A DNA stretch of 64,000 nucleotides from Massilia sp. Mn16-1_5. Lineage in GTDB: Bacteria > Pseudomonadota > Gammaproteobacteria > Burkholderiales > Burkholderiaceae_D. Numbering within the stretch: the first letter of the stretch is position 1; every line of letters begins with the position of its first letter. Shown here in pieces: positions 1-8,313 of the stretch. A model generated the notes under the pieces. It did not search any database. It worked only from the letters and a program-made list of their open reading frames with translations, and was not told where the DNA came from. The stretch spans positions 1-64,000 of the forward strand of contig NZ_PPXQ01000015.1 in the NCBI RefSeq assembly GCF_004798585.1, written 5' to 3'. Made by a program: the position numbers and the translations under genes.

Positions 1-125
1 CCGCCGAACTTCTTCGACAGAACGGTTGCGATTGCAGCCGTCAGGGTGGTTTTGCCGTGGTCAACGTGACCGATGGTGCCGACGTTGACGTGCGGCTTGG
101 TCCGTTCGAATTTACCTTTTGCCAT
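1..125 (-). CDS. tuf: Elongation factor Tu, N-terminal part (cut by window edge)
   Basis: The first 41 codons of EF-Tu, the GTPase that brings aminoacyl-tRNA to the ribosome, run leftward off the window. The protein begins [20 protein letters not shown] and contains the P-loop GHVDHGKT. The ATG at 123-125 is preceded on the minus strand by a good AGGAG Shine-Dalgarno six bases away. Three tRNA genes lie directly upstream on the same strand, the tRNA-tufB arrangement known from Proteobacteria. Only the start is visible, so which tuf copy this is cannot be told. Confidence 0.97.
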   Translation of the reverse strand, partial: MAKGKFERTKPHVNVGTIGHVDHGKTTLTAAIATVLSKKFG

Positions 126-202
126 TTGAGACTCCTAACGATATTTTGAGAATTACCAGGCACACCTGACGGACGAGTACAGCGCACTGCCGTTCTAAAT
201 TC

Positions 203-277
<75 letters not shown>

Positions 278-315
278 TTATTTGTTTGCACCGCACAGAC
301 TGCAGCACAATTTAC

Positions 316-389
316 TGGAGCGGGTGAAGGGAATCGAACCCTCGTCGTAAGCTTGGAAGGCTTCTGCTCTACCATTGAGCTACACCCGC
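316..389 (-). tRNA. tRNA-Gly (TCC)
   Basis: A 74-nt cloverleaf on the minus strand. Acceptor GCGGGTG pairs with CACCCGC, then T and an encoded CCA. The D-arm reads AGCTCAATGGTAGAGC, the T-loop GTTCGATTC, and the anticodon is TCC. It is the middle gene of the Tyr-Gly-Thr-tuf set. Confidence 0.97.
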
Positions 390-427
390 GAGGAACAACT
401 TCAATTCGACTTCACGAACTCTTCATT

Positions 428-512
428 TGGTGGTGGGGGCTGGATTCGAACCAGCGTACTCAGAGAGGGCAGATTTACAGTCTGCTGCCTTTAACCACTC
501 GGCCACCCCACC
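428..512 (-). tRNA. tRNA-Tyr (GTA)
   Basis: An 85-nt class II tRNA with a long variable arm on the minus strand. Acceptor GGTGGGG pairs with CCCCACC, then A and an encoded CCA. The anticodon is GTA in a GACTGTAAATC stem-loop. It is the promoter-proximal gene of the cluster. Confidence 0.97.
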
Positions 513-526
513 GCGAAGAACCGCAG

Positions 527-555
527 AGTATGAAGCAAGCTCAACATGCTGTCAA
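527..555 (-). promoter_or_regulatory. Sigma70-type promoter of the tRNA-Tyr/Gly/Thr-tuf transcript
   Basis: On the minus strand a perfect TTGACA (550-555) is separated by exactly 17 bases from CATACT (527-532, four of six matches to TATAAT). Transcription would start near 520, a few bases before tRNA-Tyr. The GC-rich discriminator (CTGCGG) is the type linked to stringent control of stable RNA promoters; that last point is inference. Confidence 0.75.
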
Positions 556-720
556 CTATTTTTGCCATCCTTACAGGCTTGGCTCAATAGCAGCGTTGCT
601 TCGGGGCGTGATTGTAACCGTTCGGGGTAAGAATCTGCAAGGCTCTTTTTTCACGAGCGGTGCGCTACGCGACCCGCCGGTGCTGTACTGTATGCAGCAG
701 GCATGTAAATACTTTTGCAC

Positions 721-3700
721 ATGGACAGCAAGGCGCCCCACTACCCCCGTTGGAGCTGGCCGCAGATCCTCGTTGCCGGCGTTACGATCATCGCGTTTTT
801 CATTGCCATGCGGCTGATCAACAATTGGCTTGCGTTGCCGGCCGGTTATGCCTTGCCCCTGTTTCCTCCTGCCGGGATCGCCCTGGCGATGACCACTGCC
901 GGCGGCATGCGCGTGCTGCCCGCGGTGGCCCTCGGCGCCTTCGTGTATGCGTTCCCCTTGCATCAGGCAAATCAGGCGCTGACGGAAGCCGGCACCTGGA
1001 TCGCCATCCTGGCCGGCACCTTCGGCGCCACCTTGCAAGCCTGGCTGGGCGGACGCCAGTTCCGCCGCCACATGCGTCCGGCAATCGATTCCGGGCACGA
1101 CGTCATCGCGTTCTTTCTGCTGACTCCGCTTGTCTGCCTCACCAGTGCCACGATATCGGTCCCCGTCCTGTTTGCACTGGGCGCTTTCGACGAAGTCGCG
1201 CAGTTGCGCTTTTGGTTCGCCTGGTGGGCGGGCGACACGCTCGGCGTGCTGCTGGCCGCGCCCCTGTGCTGGATCGTGTGCGGCGCGCCGCGCCGGCTGT
1301 GGCGGCGACGCGCGCCCCTGGTGGCGCTGCCGCTATTGATTGCCAGCAGCGCCGTGGTGATCATCTACCGGCTCTCGCTCGGCTGGGAGCACGACCAGCA
1401 CCTGCAGCCCTACCGGCTGAAAGCCCAGCAGACGGCCGACATGCTGCAGGCCGAATTCAACGAACATGTGCGTTTTGTCGGCACCTTCGCCCGCACGCTT
1501 GCCGACACCGAACACATCCTGGCGCGCGACAAATTCCTGCGCATCGCCGGCGGCTATGCCGACGGCCGCCCCGAGATCCAGGGCATCAATTGGGGCGTCC
1601 CCGTCACGCACGCCGAGCGCGCCGGTTTCGAGGACTGGGTGCGGCGCACGCTCGACCCGGCCTTCAAGGGCATTGCCGACATGGACGAGGCGGGCGGACT
1701 GGTGCCGGCCAATGAGCGCGACCGTTACCTGCCGGTGCTCTACCTGTGGCCGCCGGCGAACAACTTCATCCGCGGCGTCGATTTCCTGGCCGCCCCCGGG
1801 CGCGCCGCGGTCGCCGCACGCGCGATGGGATCGCGTGCGCCGGTCGCCTCCGAGCCCTTCTCCATGCTGTCGACGTCGGGACTCGGCATCGGCCTGCTGC
1901 GCTCCGTCGGCGAGCGAGAAGGACCGCCGGCCGGGGTCGTGATCTTCATCCTGAATGCCGAGAAGCTGCTGAAGCAGGCGATCGCGCGCGCGGACTTCGA
2001 CGGCTTCAGCGCGGCCCTCGTCGACGTCACCGACGGCGCGGCGCTGCCGGTGTCCGGTTCCCTGGGCCAGTGGAAGCGCGACGACTACCGGGTCGGCCTG
2101 CATTTCGCCGGGCGCAGCTACCAGTTGAGCTTCCGGCCGACGCCCGCCTACATGGAGGCCGAGACCGGCGCCGTGAGCTGGATGGTGCTCTCGGCCGGCC
2201 TCCTGATGACGGGCATGCTGGGCGCGCTGATGCTGCTCATCAGCGGCGAACGCGCCGTGATCGAGGAGCAGGTGGCCGACCGGACGGCGCGCCTGCGCGA
2301 CCGCGAAGCGCGCCTCGAGGCCATCCTCGACAACGCGGCCGACGCCATCGTCACGGTCGACGCGCATGGCGTGCTGGTGTCGAGCAATGCCGCCACCGCG
2401 CGCCTGTTCGGCTATCCGCCGCCGCACCTGGACGGCTTGTCGTTCAGCGCGCTGGTGCCGAAAGCGGGCGACGCGACGGGCGATGCCGGCGCCGAGCTGG
2501 CGCGCCTGGCCACGGCGCCCCCCGAGGACTGCGTGCTCGAGGGCCGCAATGCGCGCGGCGAGGTCGTGCCGCTGTCGATCTCGGTGGCACCGGTGCTGAT
2601 GGGACGCGAGGCATTTTTCGTCTGCATCCTGCGCGACCTGAGCGAGCAGCAGCGCGCCCAGGAACGCATCTACCGGCTGGCCCATCACGACGCCCTCACC
2701 GGCCTGGAAAACCGCTTTGCCCTGAACGTGCGCCTGGAGCAGCAGCTGGCCAGCGCACGGCGCCATGGCGAGCCGGCGGCGGTGCTGTTCATCGATCTCG
2801 ACCATTTTAAAAAGATCAACGATTCGCTCGGCCATGCGGCCGGCGACAAGCTGCTGGTCGGCGCGGCCGAGCGCATGAAGGATTTATTGCGCGAAGTGGA
2901 CACACTTGCCCGCTTGGGCGGCGACGAATTCATCATCGTGCTGGCCGGCCCCCTGACGCCCGACAGCGTCACCAGCGTCGCCGTGCGCGTGGTCGAGTCG
3001 CTGTCGCAGCCGTATCAGCTGAACGGCGCCACCGCGCACAGCGGCTGCAGCGTCGGCGTGGCCCTGTTTCCGAACGACGGCGAAGATGCCCCGACCCTGA
3101 TCCGCCACGCCGACATGGCGATGTACGCGGCCAAGCGCGAGGGACGCGGCAATTTCCAGTTCTTCTCGCCCGAGATGAACGCCGCCACCCACGAACACCT
3201 GCTGCTGGAAAACCGCATGTGGGGCGCGCTCAATGCAGAGAATTTCGAGCTATACCTGCAACCGCAGGTGGAGCTCGATACCGGACGCGTGATCGGTGCC
3301 GAAGTGCTGCTGCGCTGGCACGACCAGGAGCTGGGCAGCGTGGAGCCGAGCCGCTTCATTCCCGTGGCCGAGGAAAGCGGCATGATCGTGCCGCTCGGCG
3401 ACTGGGTGCTGGGCCAGACCATGGTCTTGCTGGCCCAATGGCAGCGCGAGGGACTGGAAGGCCTGCGCCTGGCCGTCAACCTGTCGGCGCGCCAGTTCTC
3501 GGGGTCGACCCTGCTGGCGCGGCTCGACGAGCTGGTGGCGCAGCACGGCATCGACCCGTCGCAGCTGGAACTGGAGATCACGGAGACGGCGGCGATGCGC
3601 GATCCGGAAGCGACGCGCCTGCTGCTGCGCCAGCTGCGCACGCGCGGTTTCAAGCTCGCAATCGACGACTTCGGCACCGGCTATTCGTCGCTGGCTTACC

Positions 3701-3981
3701 TGAAACTGTTTGCGATCGACCGCATCAAGATCGACCGCGGTTTTGTAAAGGACATCGAGCACAATCCGAACGACGCCGTGATCGTCGCCGCCACCATCGG
3801 CCTGGCCCATTCGCTGGGGCTGACCGTGGTGGCCGAAGGGGTCGAGACCCAGGCGCAATGGGGCTTCCTGCGCGACAAGCAGGGCGACGAAGCCCAGGGC
3901 TACCTGTTCGCGCGGCCGATGCCGGCGCGTGAATTCCGCGAATTCATCCGGCGGCAAGCGCAGCCAGTACCTGGCGCTTGA
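721..3981 (+). CDS. MASE1-CHASE-like-PAS-GGDEF-EAL cyclic di-GMP enzyme
   Basis: A 1086-residue inner-membrane enzyme predicted to make and/or break c-di-GMP. Order: MASE1-like multi-pass region (about 10-205), a periplasmic CHASE-like sensor (about 220-480), a membrane segment (about 486-507), a PAS domain (about 525-640), a GGDEF domain with intact GGDEF (733-737) and the RxxD inhibitory site REVD (724-727), then an EAL domain. The EAL signature is E861-V862-L863 rather than EAL, but DDFGTGYSS (982 on) and the ITE segment are kept, so phosphodiesterase activity is plausible. The ATG at 721 is preferred over an in-frame TTG two codons upstream. The 3' end overlaps the convergent HDOD gene by 38 bases. 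Which activity dominates cannot be read from sequence. Confidence 0.93.
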   Translation: MDSKAPHYPRWSWPQILVAGVTIIAFFIAMRLINNWLALPAGYALPLFPPAGIALAMTTAGGMRVLPAVALGAFVYAFPLHQANQALTEAGTWIAILAGTFGATLQAWLGGRQFRRHMRPAIDSGHDVIAFFLLTPLVCLTSATISVPVLFALGAFDEVAQLRFWFAWWAGDTLGVLLAAPLCWIVCGAPRRLWRRRAPLVALPLLIASSAVVIIYRLSLGWEHDQHLQPYRLKAQQTADMLQAEFNEHVRFVGTFARTLADTEHILARDKFLRIAGGYADGRPEIQGINWGVPVTHAERAGFEDWVRRTLDPAFKGIADMDEAGGLVPANERDRYLPVLYLWPPANNFIRGVDFLAAPGRAAVAARAMGSRAPVASEPFSMLSTSGLGIGLLRSVGEREGPPAGVVIFILNAEKLLKQAIARADFDGFSAALVDVTDGAALPVSGSLGQWKRDDYRVGLHFAGRSYQLSFRPTPAYMEAETGAVSWMVLSAGLLMTGMLGALMLLISGERAVIEEQVADRTARLRDREARLEAILDNAADAIVTVDAHGVLVSSNAATARLFGYPPPHLDGLSFSALVPKAGDATGDAGAELARLATAPPEDCVLEGRNARGEVVPLSISVAPVLMGREAFFVCILRDLSEQQRAQERIYRLAHHDALTGLENRFALNVRLEQQLASARRHGEPAAVLFIDLDHFKKINDSLGHAAGDKLLVGAAERMKDLLREVDTLARLGGDEFIIVLAGPLTPDSVTSVAVRVVESLSQPYQLNGATAHSGCSVGVALFPNDGEDAPTLIRHADMAMYAAKREGRGNFQFFSPEMNAATHEHLLLENRMWGALNAENFELYLQPQVELDTGRVIGAEVLLRWHDQELGSVEPSRFIPVAEESGMIVPLGDWVLGQTMVLLAQWQREGLEGLRLAVNLSARQFSGSTLLARLDELVAQHGIDPSQLELEITETAAMRDPEATRLLLRQLRTRGFKLAIDDFGTGYSSLAYLKLFAIDRIKIDRGFVKDIEHNPNDAVIVAATIGLAHSLGLTVVAEGVETQAQWGFLRDKQGDEAQGYLFARPMPAREFREFIRRQAQPVPGA

Positions 3982-5500
3982 GGGCGCGGATCATCGCCGT
4001 TTCGTCGGGCGGCACGCCTTCCGGCGCGGTCTGTGCGCGATCCGCATAGAAAAAGCCCAGCTGCGCCTTGCCCACCACGAGCGGCAGCACGATGAAACTC
4101 TTCGCATCGGGCAGCAACGTACGGTGCCAGGACGGCAGCAGCTCGCGGATCTTCGGGCTGGCCGCATCCGAGATCATCAGGTCGGCATCGTTCTCCATCG
4201 CCAGCAGGAACAGGTCGCGCCCGCCCGACGTTGGCAAGGGCGCCGGTACCGGGAACACGAAGCCGGACTGCACCCGCGCCTGGTCGGAACCGAAGGAGAC
4301 GCGTGCGCGGTACTGCCCGGCGCGCGCATCTTTCAGACAGACGGTGGCGAATTTGAAACCCAGCGCGCGGTACAAGGTTTCGAGCACGGCCAGGATCACG
4401 TCGTTGACGCGCGCGCTGCCGCCGGCGCGCAATTGCGTCACGTCCTGCACGCCGGCCAGCAGCAGCTCGCGTGCGTTCTTCGGCTTGCCGCTCGGGTGCG
4501 TTCCCTCCTCCTCTTCTCCGGCGTCGAGCGTGGCCAGCATCAGCACGTCGGGCAGGCCGTCGCCGGTATCAAGCGCTTCCTTCGGCAGCGGTTGCAGGTT
4601 CATGCTCTCCATCAGGCCCTGCATGCCTTCGGCCACGTTGGTGAACAGGCGCTCCAGCGCGGCCGCATCGAGCTCAAACGCGGCGCCGTAGCGCGCCAGC
4701 AGTGCACGGGCTTCCGGGGTGGCGGCAGGTTCGCCGCTTTTGCCCAGCAGGCGCGCCACGTCCAGGCTGAAGGACGCAACTTGCCGCATCCATTCGCCGC
4801 GGCTGGCCGCGACTTTCAAGGAGCCAGGCGGCAGCGCCGCCTGGGCGCGCACGATCACTTCCGGGATCTTCCATTCGGCCAGCACGGCCGCCGACAGGGT
4901 GTCGTAGCTGCAGCCGAGGATCATCTGCGAGGCCTGCGCCGGGGTGTGCTTGCCACCGGCGGTCAGCTGCTTGATTTCGCGGTAGCGCGCATGTTCGTGC
5001 GAGGCCACCAGCAAGGCGCCCAGGTTCTTGAACAGCGCGCCGATAGCCGCTTCTTCCGCGCCCTGGTAGTGCGAGAGCCTGGCCATCTCGCGTCCGACCA
5101 GGCTGGCGCACAGGGCCGCTTCCAGCTCGACGCGCACGCTGCCGGCATGGGCGCCGTTGTCGAGGGTGTCCACCAGCAGCATCGCCAGCGCGGTGGTTTT
5201 CACGTTGTCGAAACCGAGCAGCGCGATCGCACGCGAGACCGTGGTGACGGCGGTGCCGGAGATCGTGCGGTAGCGGATCGTGTTCGACAGGCGCAGGATG
5301 CGCTGGGTCAGCGCCACGTCGGAGAGGACGAAATAGGCGAGATCGTGCGTGCCCGGCTCGTCGGAATCGGCCAGCTCGATCACGCGTGCGATCGAACCGC
5401 CCAGGGCGAACATCTCTTCGTCGCCATTCACTTTTTGCATCAATGCCGCGCGCACGCGGCGGGTCGCGCCCTCGTCGGGCGGCTGGACTGCTTCAAGCAT
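3944..5500 (-). CDS. HDOD domain protein with C-terminal GAF-like domain
   Basis: A 518-residue cytoplasmic signalling protein. The N-terminal part (about 20-210) is an HDOD domain, the HD-related fold lacking the catalytic His-Asp pair. It has the typical segments FVLSDVALTQRILRLSN and TTVSRAIALLGFDNVK. The C-terminal part (about 310-510) looks like a GAF sensor domain. The middle is acidic and poorly conserved. It starts 14 bases after the receiver-TPR gene on the same strand, so the two are probably co-transcribed. HDOD proteins act as signalling scaffolds in motility, biofilm and stress responses; the specific role here is unknown. Confidence 0.88.
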   Translation of the reverse strand: MLEAVQPPDEGATRRVRAALMQKVNGDEEMFALGGSIARVIELADSDEPGTHDLAYFVLSDVALTQRILRLSNTIRYRTISGTAVTTVSRAIALLGFDNVKTTALAMLLVDTLDNGAHAGSVRVELEAALCASLVGREMARLSHYQGAEEAAIGALFKNLGALLVASHEHARYREIKQLTAGGKHTPAQASQMILGCSYDTLSAAVLAEWKIPEVIVRAQAALPPGSLKVAASRGEWMRQVASFSLDVARLLGKSGEPAATPEARALLARYGAAFELDAAALERLFTNVAEGMQGLMESMNLQPLPKEALDTGDGLPDVLMLATLDAGEEEEGTHPSGKPKNARELLLAGVQDVTQLRAGGSARVNDVILAVLETLYRALGFKFATVCLKDARAGQYRARVSFGSDQARVQSGFVFPVPAPLPTSGGRDLFLLAMENDADLMISDAASPKIRELLPSWHRTLLPDAKSFIVLPLVVGKAQLGFFYADRAQTAPEGVPPDETAMIRALKRQVLAALAAG

Positions 5501-5514
5501 GGGGAGTATCCGGA

Positions 5515-7134
5515 TTATTTATGTGACTTCTTGTACTTTTTCAGCACAGCCTGGTGCAGCGCCGTGAGCGCGGGCAGCTTCGGATTGCGCGCATCGAGCC
5601 GGCGCACGGCGGCCATCTGCGCCAGGGCCTGCTGGCCGAGCTTGTCGTCCCAGCCGGTGTGCTCGAGACAGCGCAGCAGCGCCAGCGCGGCGTTGAAGGC
5701 GACCTGCGGATTGCCCGGCATGCGCTGGGCCGCTTCCTGCATCAGGGTGACGGCGCCGGCGTAGTCTCCACTGCGGGCGCACTCGGCGCCGCTGGCCACC
5801 AGGTCGACCACGTGCTGGCGCGTTTCCTGGGCCAGCGTGGTGCCGAGTTCCGCGTGCCCGGCCTGGGCCATCACGCTCATCGCGCGGTCCATGGCGCTGG
5901 CGTCGGCCGCATTGCGCATGACGTCGCGCACCAGGCTCGTTGCGCCCTCGGCCATGTCGTGCGCCAGGCAGTTGCGTGCCAGTTCGAGTTTCAGATCGGC
6001 CGACATGGCAGGCAAATCGCGACTGGCGGCCACTGCGGCATTCAGCGAATCGAGCAGGCGTTCTTCGTTGCCCGTGTATTCGTGCAGCAGCGCCGAGGAG
6101 ATCGCGCTGCAGGCGTCCGCGTGGGCCTTGCCGCCCATCGAGCGGTCGAGGTCGCGGATGACGGTGGCGGCCGCTACCGGATCGCCTTTACGGACCAGGG
6201 TGCGTACCAGTTTGACGTGGTCTTCGGGGTCGCGAAACTCCGAATACTTTGCCTTCGCCACCACCTGTTTCAAGACCTTCTCGGCGACCTCGTCGTCGCC
6301 GGCTTCGAAAGCGACTTCGCCCAGGGTGCGCAGGCGGCGCACGGCATGCGGCGAAACCGCCACCGCGCGTCCCAGCACGTCCTGCGATTTGTCGAGTTCG
6401 CCCATCGCCGTGTGGGTGCGCGCCAGCCAGTCGTAGGCGTCGACGAAATTCGTGTTGGTCTGTACCAGCTCGGTCAGCAAGCTGCCGGCTTCCTCGTATT
6501 CCTCGCGCAGGTACAGGGTTTTCGCCAGGCCCAGACGCGCCCAGGCGATCGCCTTGCTGTCGGCGAGCTGGCGGTAGATCGGTTCGGCCAGGTGCGCTTC
6601 GCCCAGGAACAGGTGCAGTTCGGCGCGCAGGCGCAGGAAGTCGACCGCGTAGCGCGGGTGCGCCTGTTCTCCCTCCAGGCAAGCCTCGATCGCTTCGTGC
6701 TGGGCGCCCGCTTCCATCAAGCGGTACACGGGCAGGAAGACATTCCTCTTTTCCAGGGCGCGCGCGATGCGTTCGAGCAGGCGGTCCGCCGTGAACGGTT
6801 TCAGGATGTAGTCGGTGGGGGCCAGTTCGGCGGCGCTGACGACTTTACCGTAGTCGCCTTCGGCCGTGACCATGAAGAACATCGTCGCCAGCGACACCAG
6901 TTTATGGTGGCGCAGATCCTCAAGCAGCTGCTGCCCGTCCTGGCCGCCTTCCAGGTCGTATTCGCACAGCACCAGGTCGAAGCTGCGCAGGGTCAGTTGC
7001 TTGACGGCCTGGTTGGCACTGCTGGCATGCTCGATGCGGGTCAGGCCGCACATGTTCAGCATGCTGTGGATATTCGCCCGCATGCCCGAGTGGGGCTCGA
7101 TGAGCAAGGCGGTGAGGCCGTCTAATTCGTTCAT
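5515..7134 (-). CDS. Receiver-domain protein with TPR repeats, phosphoacceptor Asp replaced by Glu
   Basis: A 539-residue protein: a CheY-like receiver fold (1-125), then helical TPR repeats to the C-terminus. The conserved Thr (T90) and Lys (K112 in YILKPF) are present. The residue aligning with the phosphorylated Asp is Glu (E58 in LVLCEYDL), and the acidic pair is reduced to E13-P14. A constitutive 'on' or phosphorylation-independent receiver is therefore possible. The TPR region suggests protein-protein contacts. There is no DNA-binding or enzymatic output domain. It is followed 14 bases later by the HDOD-GAF gene, suggesting a joint signalling role. Confidence 0.87.
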   Translation of the reverse strand: MNELDGLTALLIEPHSGMRANIHSMLNMCGLTRIEHASSANQAVKQLTLRSFDLVLCEYDLEGGQDGQQLLEDLRHHKLVSLATMFFMVTAEGDYGKVVSAAELAPTDYILKPFTADRLLERIARALEKRNVFLPVYRLMEAGAQHEAIEACLEGEQAHPRYAVDFLRLRAELHLFLGEAHLAEPIYRQLADSKAIAWARLGLAKTLYLREEYEEAGSLLTELVQTNTNFVDAYDWLARTHTAMGELDKSQDVLGRAVAVSPHAVRRLRTLGEVAFEAGDDEVAEKVLKQVVAKAKYSEFRDPEDHVKLVRTLVRKGDPVAAATVIRDLDRSMGGKAHADACSAISSALLHEYTGNEERLLDSLNAAVAASRDLPAMSADLKLELARNCLAHDMAEGATSLVRDVMRNAADASAMDRAMSVMAQAGHAELGTTLAQETRQHVVDLVASGAECARSGDYAGAVTLMQEAAQRMPGNPQVAFNAALALLRCLEHTGWDDKLGQQALAQMAAVRRLDARNPKLPALTALHQAVLKKYKKSHK

Positions 7135-7284
7135 GGCGATTTCCGTTCAGGCCGGCGGCTACGCTGGCCGCTGCCGGACGAGTATATTACGGCCGAGGAA
7201 CAAACTGGCTGAATTGGGGAGTGACTTGCGGAAAACCTGCTTGCAGGTGGGAAAAAGCAACAGTTGGTGAGATTTCAGGGGTGC

Positions 7285-8208
7285 TTAAAAGCCGGCAGCG
7301 GCGCGACGGGCAGCGCGGTTCTTGCACTCGGCGTGCGCGGTACTGCTCACCACGTTCTGGTAGCGCACTTCGTACTTGCCGGCGGCCAGGCCGTCGATGG
7401 TGAGCGTGCCGTTGCCCAGCACATAGGCGTGGCGCACGTTCGAGCGGCGCTCGAGGTCCCAGATCTTGACGAACACGGGGTTCGCATTCGCGCTGTTGTC
7501 GACCACCACCGTCATCTCGCGGCCGCTATTGCCCATCGGGTAGCCGGGGATATAGCCGGACTGCTCGGGCCAGGGTTCGCCGTTCGGCGCGGCGGGCGTG
7601 GCGAGATCGGTATCGCATTCGGGCTGGCGCGCCGGCACCACCAATTGGGTCACGGCCAGGGCTTTCACCACGGCTGGCGGCGTCTTGGCGCCGGCCGGCA
7701 TGGCCCAGGCGTCCGGGTCCGGCGCCGGGACCGAGGTCACCGGCGGCACAGTCACGGTTTCCGGTTTGCCGTTGAAGGCGAGCGCGGACGGCAGCAGGCG
7801 CGGCTGCTGCACCAGCAGCAGCGCGCAGACGGCACCCAGCGCCACGCCGCCGGCCAGCCCGATCCACCAGCGCGGTTCGCGCAGCAGACGGCGGCGGTTG
7901 CGCGCCGGCGGCGGCGATTCCCAATTCTCGCCGCGGGTGCGCGGCGCCTCTTCCCCGCTGCTCTCCAGCCACTCGACTTCCCATTCCTCGGCCGCGATCC
8001 ACTCGTCGTGCTCCTTGCGGCGCACCGGATCGGACAAGATGTTATAGGCGGTGTTGACGATCGCCATGATGCGGGCGGCCTTTTCGTCGCCCGGATTCTT
8101 GTCGGGGTGGTATTTCTGGCTGAGCGCTTTATAGGCCGCACGCACGACTTCCTGCGGCGCGCCGCGCGCTACCTTCAGGTTGTCGTAATGGGTGTGGATC
8201 TTGGCCAT
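7285..8208 (-). CDS. Membrane-anchored J-domain (DnaJ-like) protein
   Basis: A 307-residue protein with an N-terminal J domain (about 6-70) whose HPD triad (H34-P35-D36) is intact, so it should stimulate an Hsp70 (DnaK) ATPase. After an Arg-rich stretch comes one transmembrane helix (about 114-133). A Pro/Ala linker follows, then a C-terminal domain (about 215-295) that resembles a small beta-rich module with the motif DNSANANPVFVKIWD. The J domain should be cytoplasmic and the C-terminal domain periplasmic. There is no G/F region or zinc finger, so it is not a DnaJ orthologue. The C-terminal domain is not one I can name. Confidence 0.87.
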   Translation of the reverse strand: MAKIHTHYDNLKVARGAPQEVVRAAYKALSQKYHPDKNPGDEKAARIMAIVNTAYNILSDPVRRKEHDEWIAAEEWEVEWLESSGEEAPRTRGENWESPPPARNRRRLLREPRWWIGLAGGVALGAVCALLLVQQPRLLPSALAFNGKPETVTVPPVTSVPAPDPDAWAMPAGAKTPPAVVKALAVTQLVVPARQPECDTDLATPAAPNGEPWPEQSGYIPGYPMGNSGREMTVVVDNSANANPVFVKIWDLERRSNVRHAYVLGNGTLTIDGLAAGKYEVRYQNVVSSTAHAECKNRAARRAAAGF

Positions 8209-8313
8209 GGTAAGTGGTGCCGCGTGCAGGTTCTGGTCAGGTCGCCAGCCGGTTCCTGGAGCCCAACCGATACAGCATAGCCGGGTTTGTATCCCTAGTG
8301 CAAGTTATCAATT

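Noticed and set aside
428..512. The tRNA cluster as an integration site for an island
   Set aside because: No partial tRNA copy or direct repeat was seen nearby, and the downstream order tRNA-tuf is normal.
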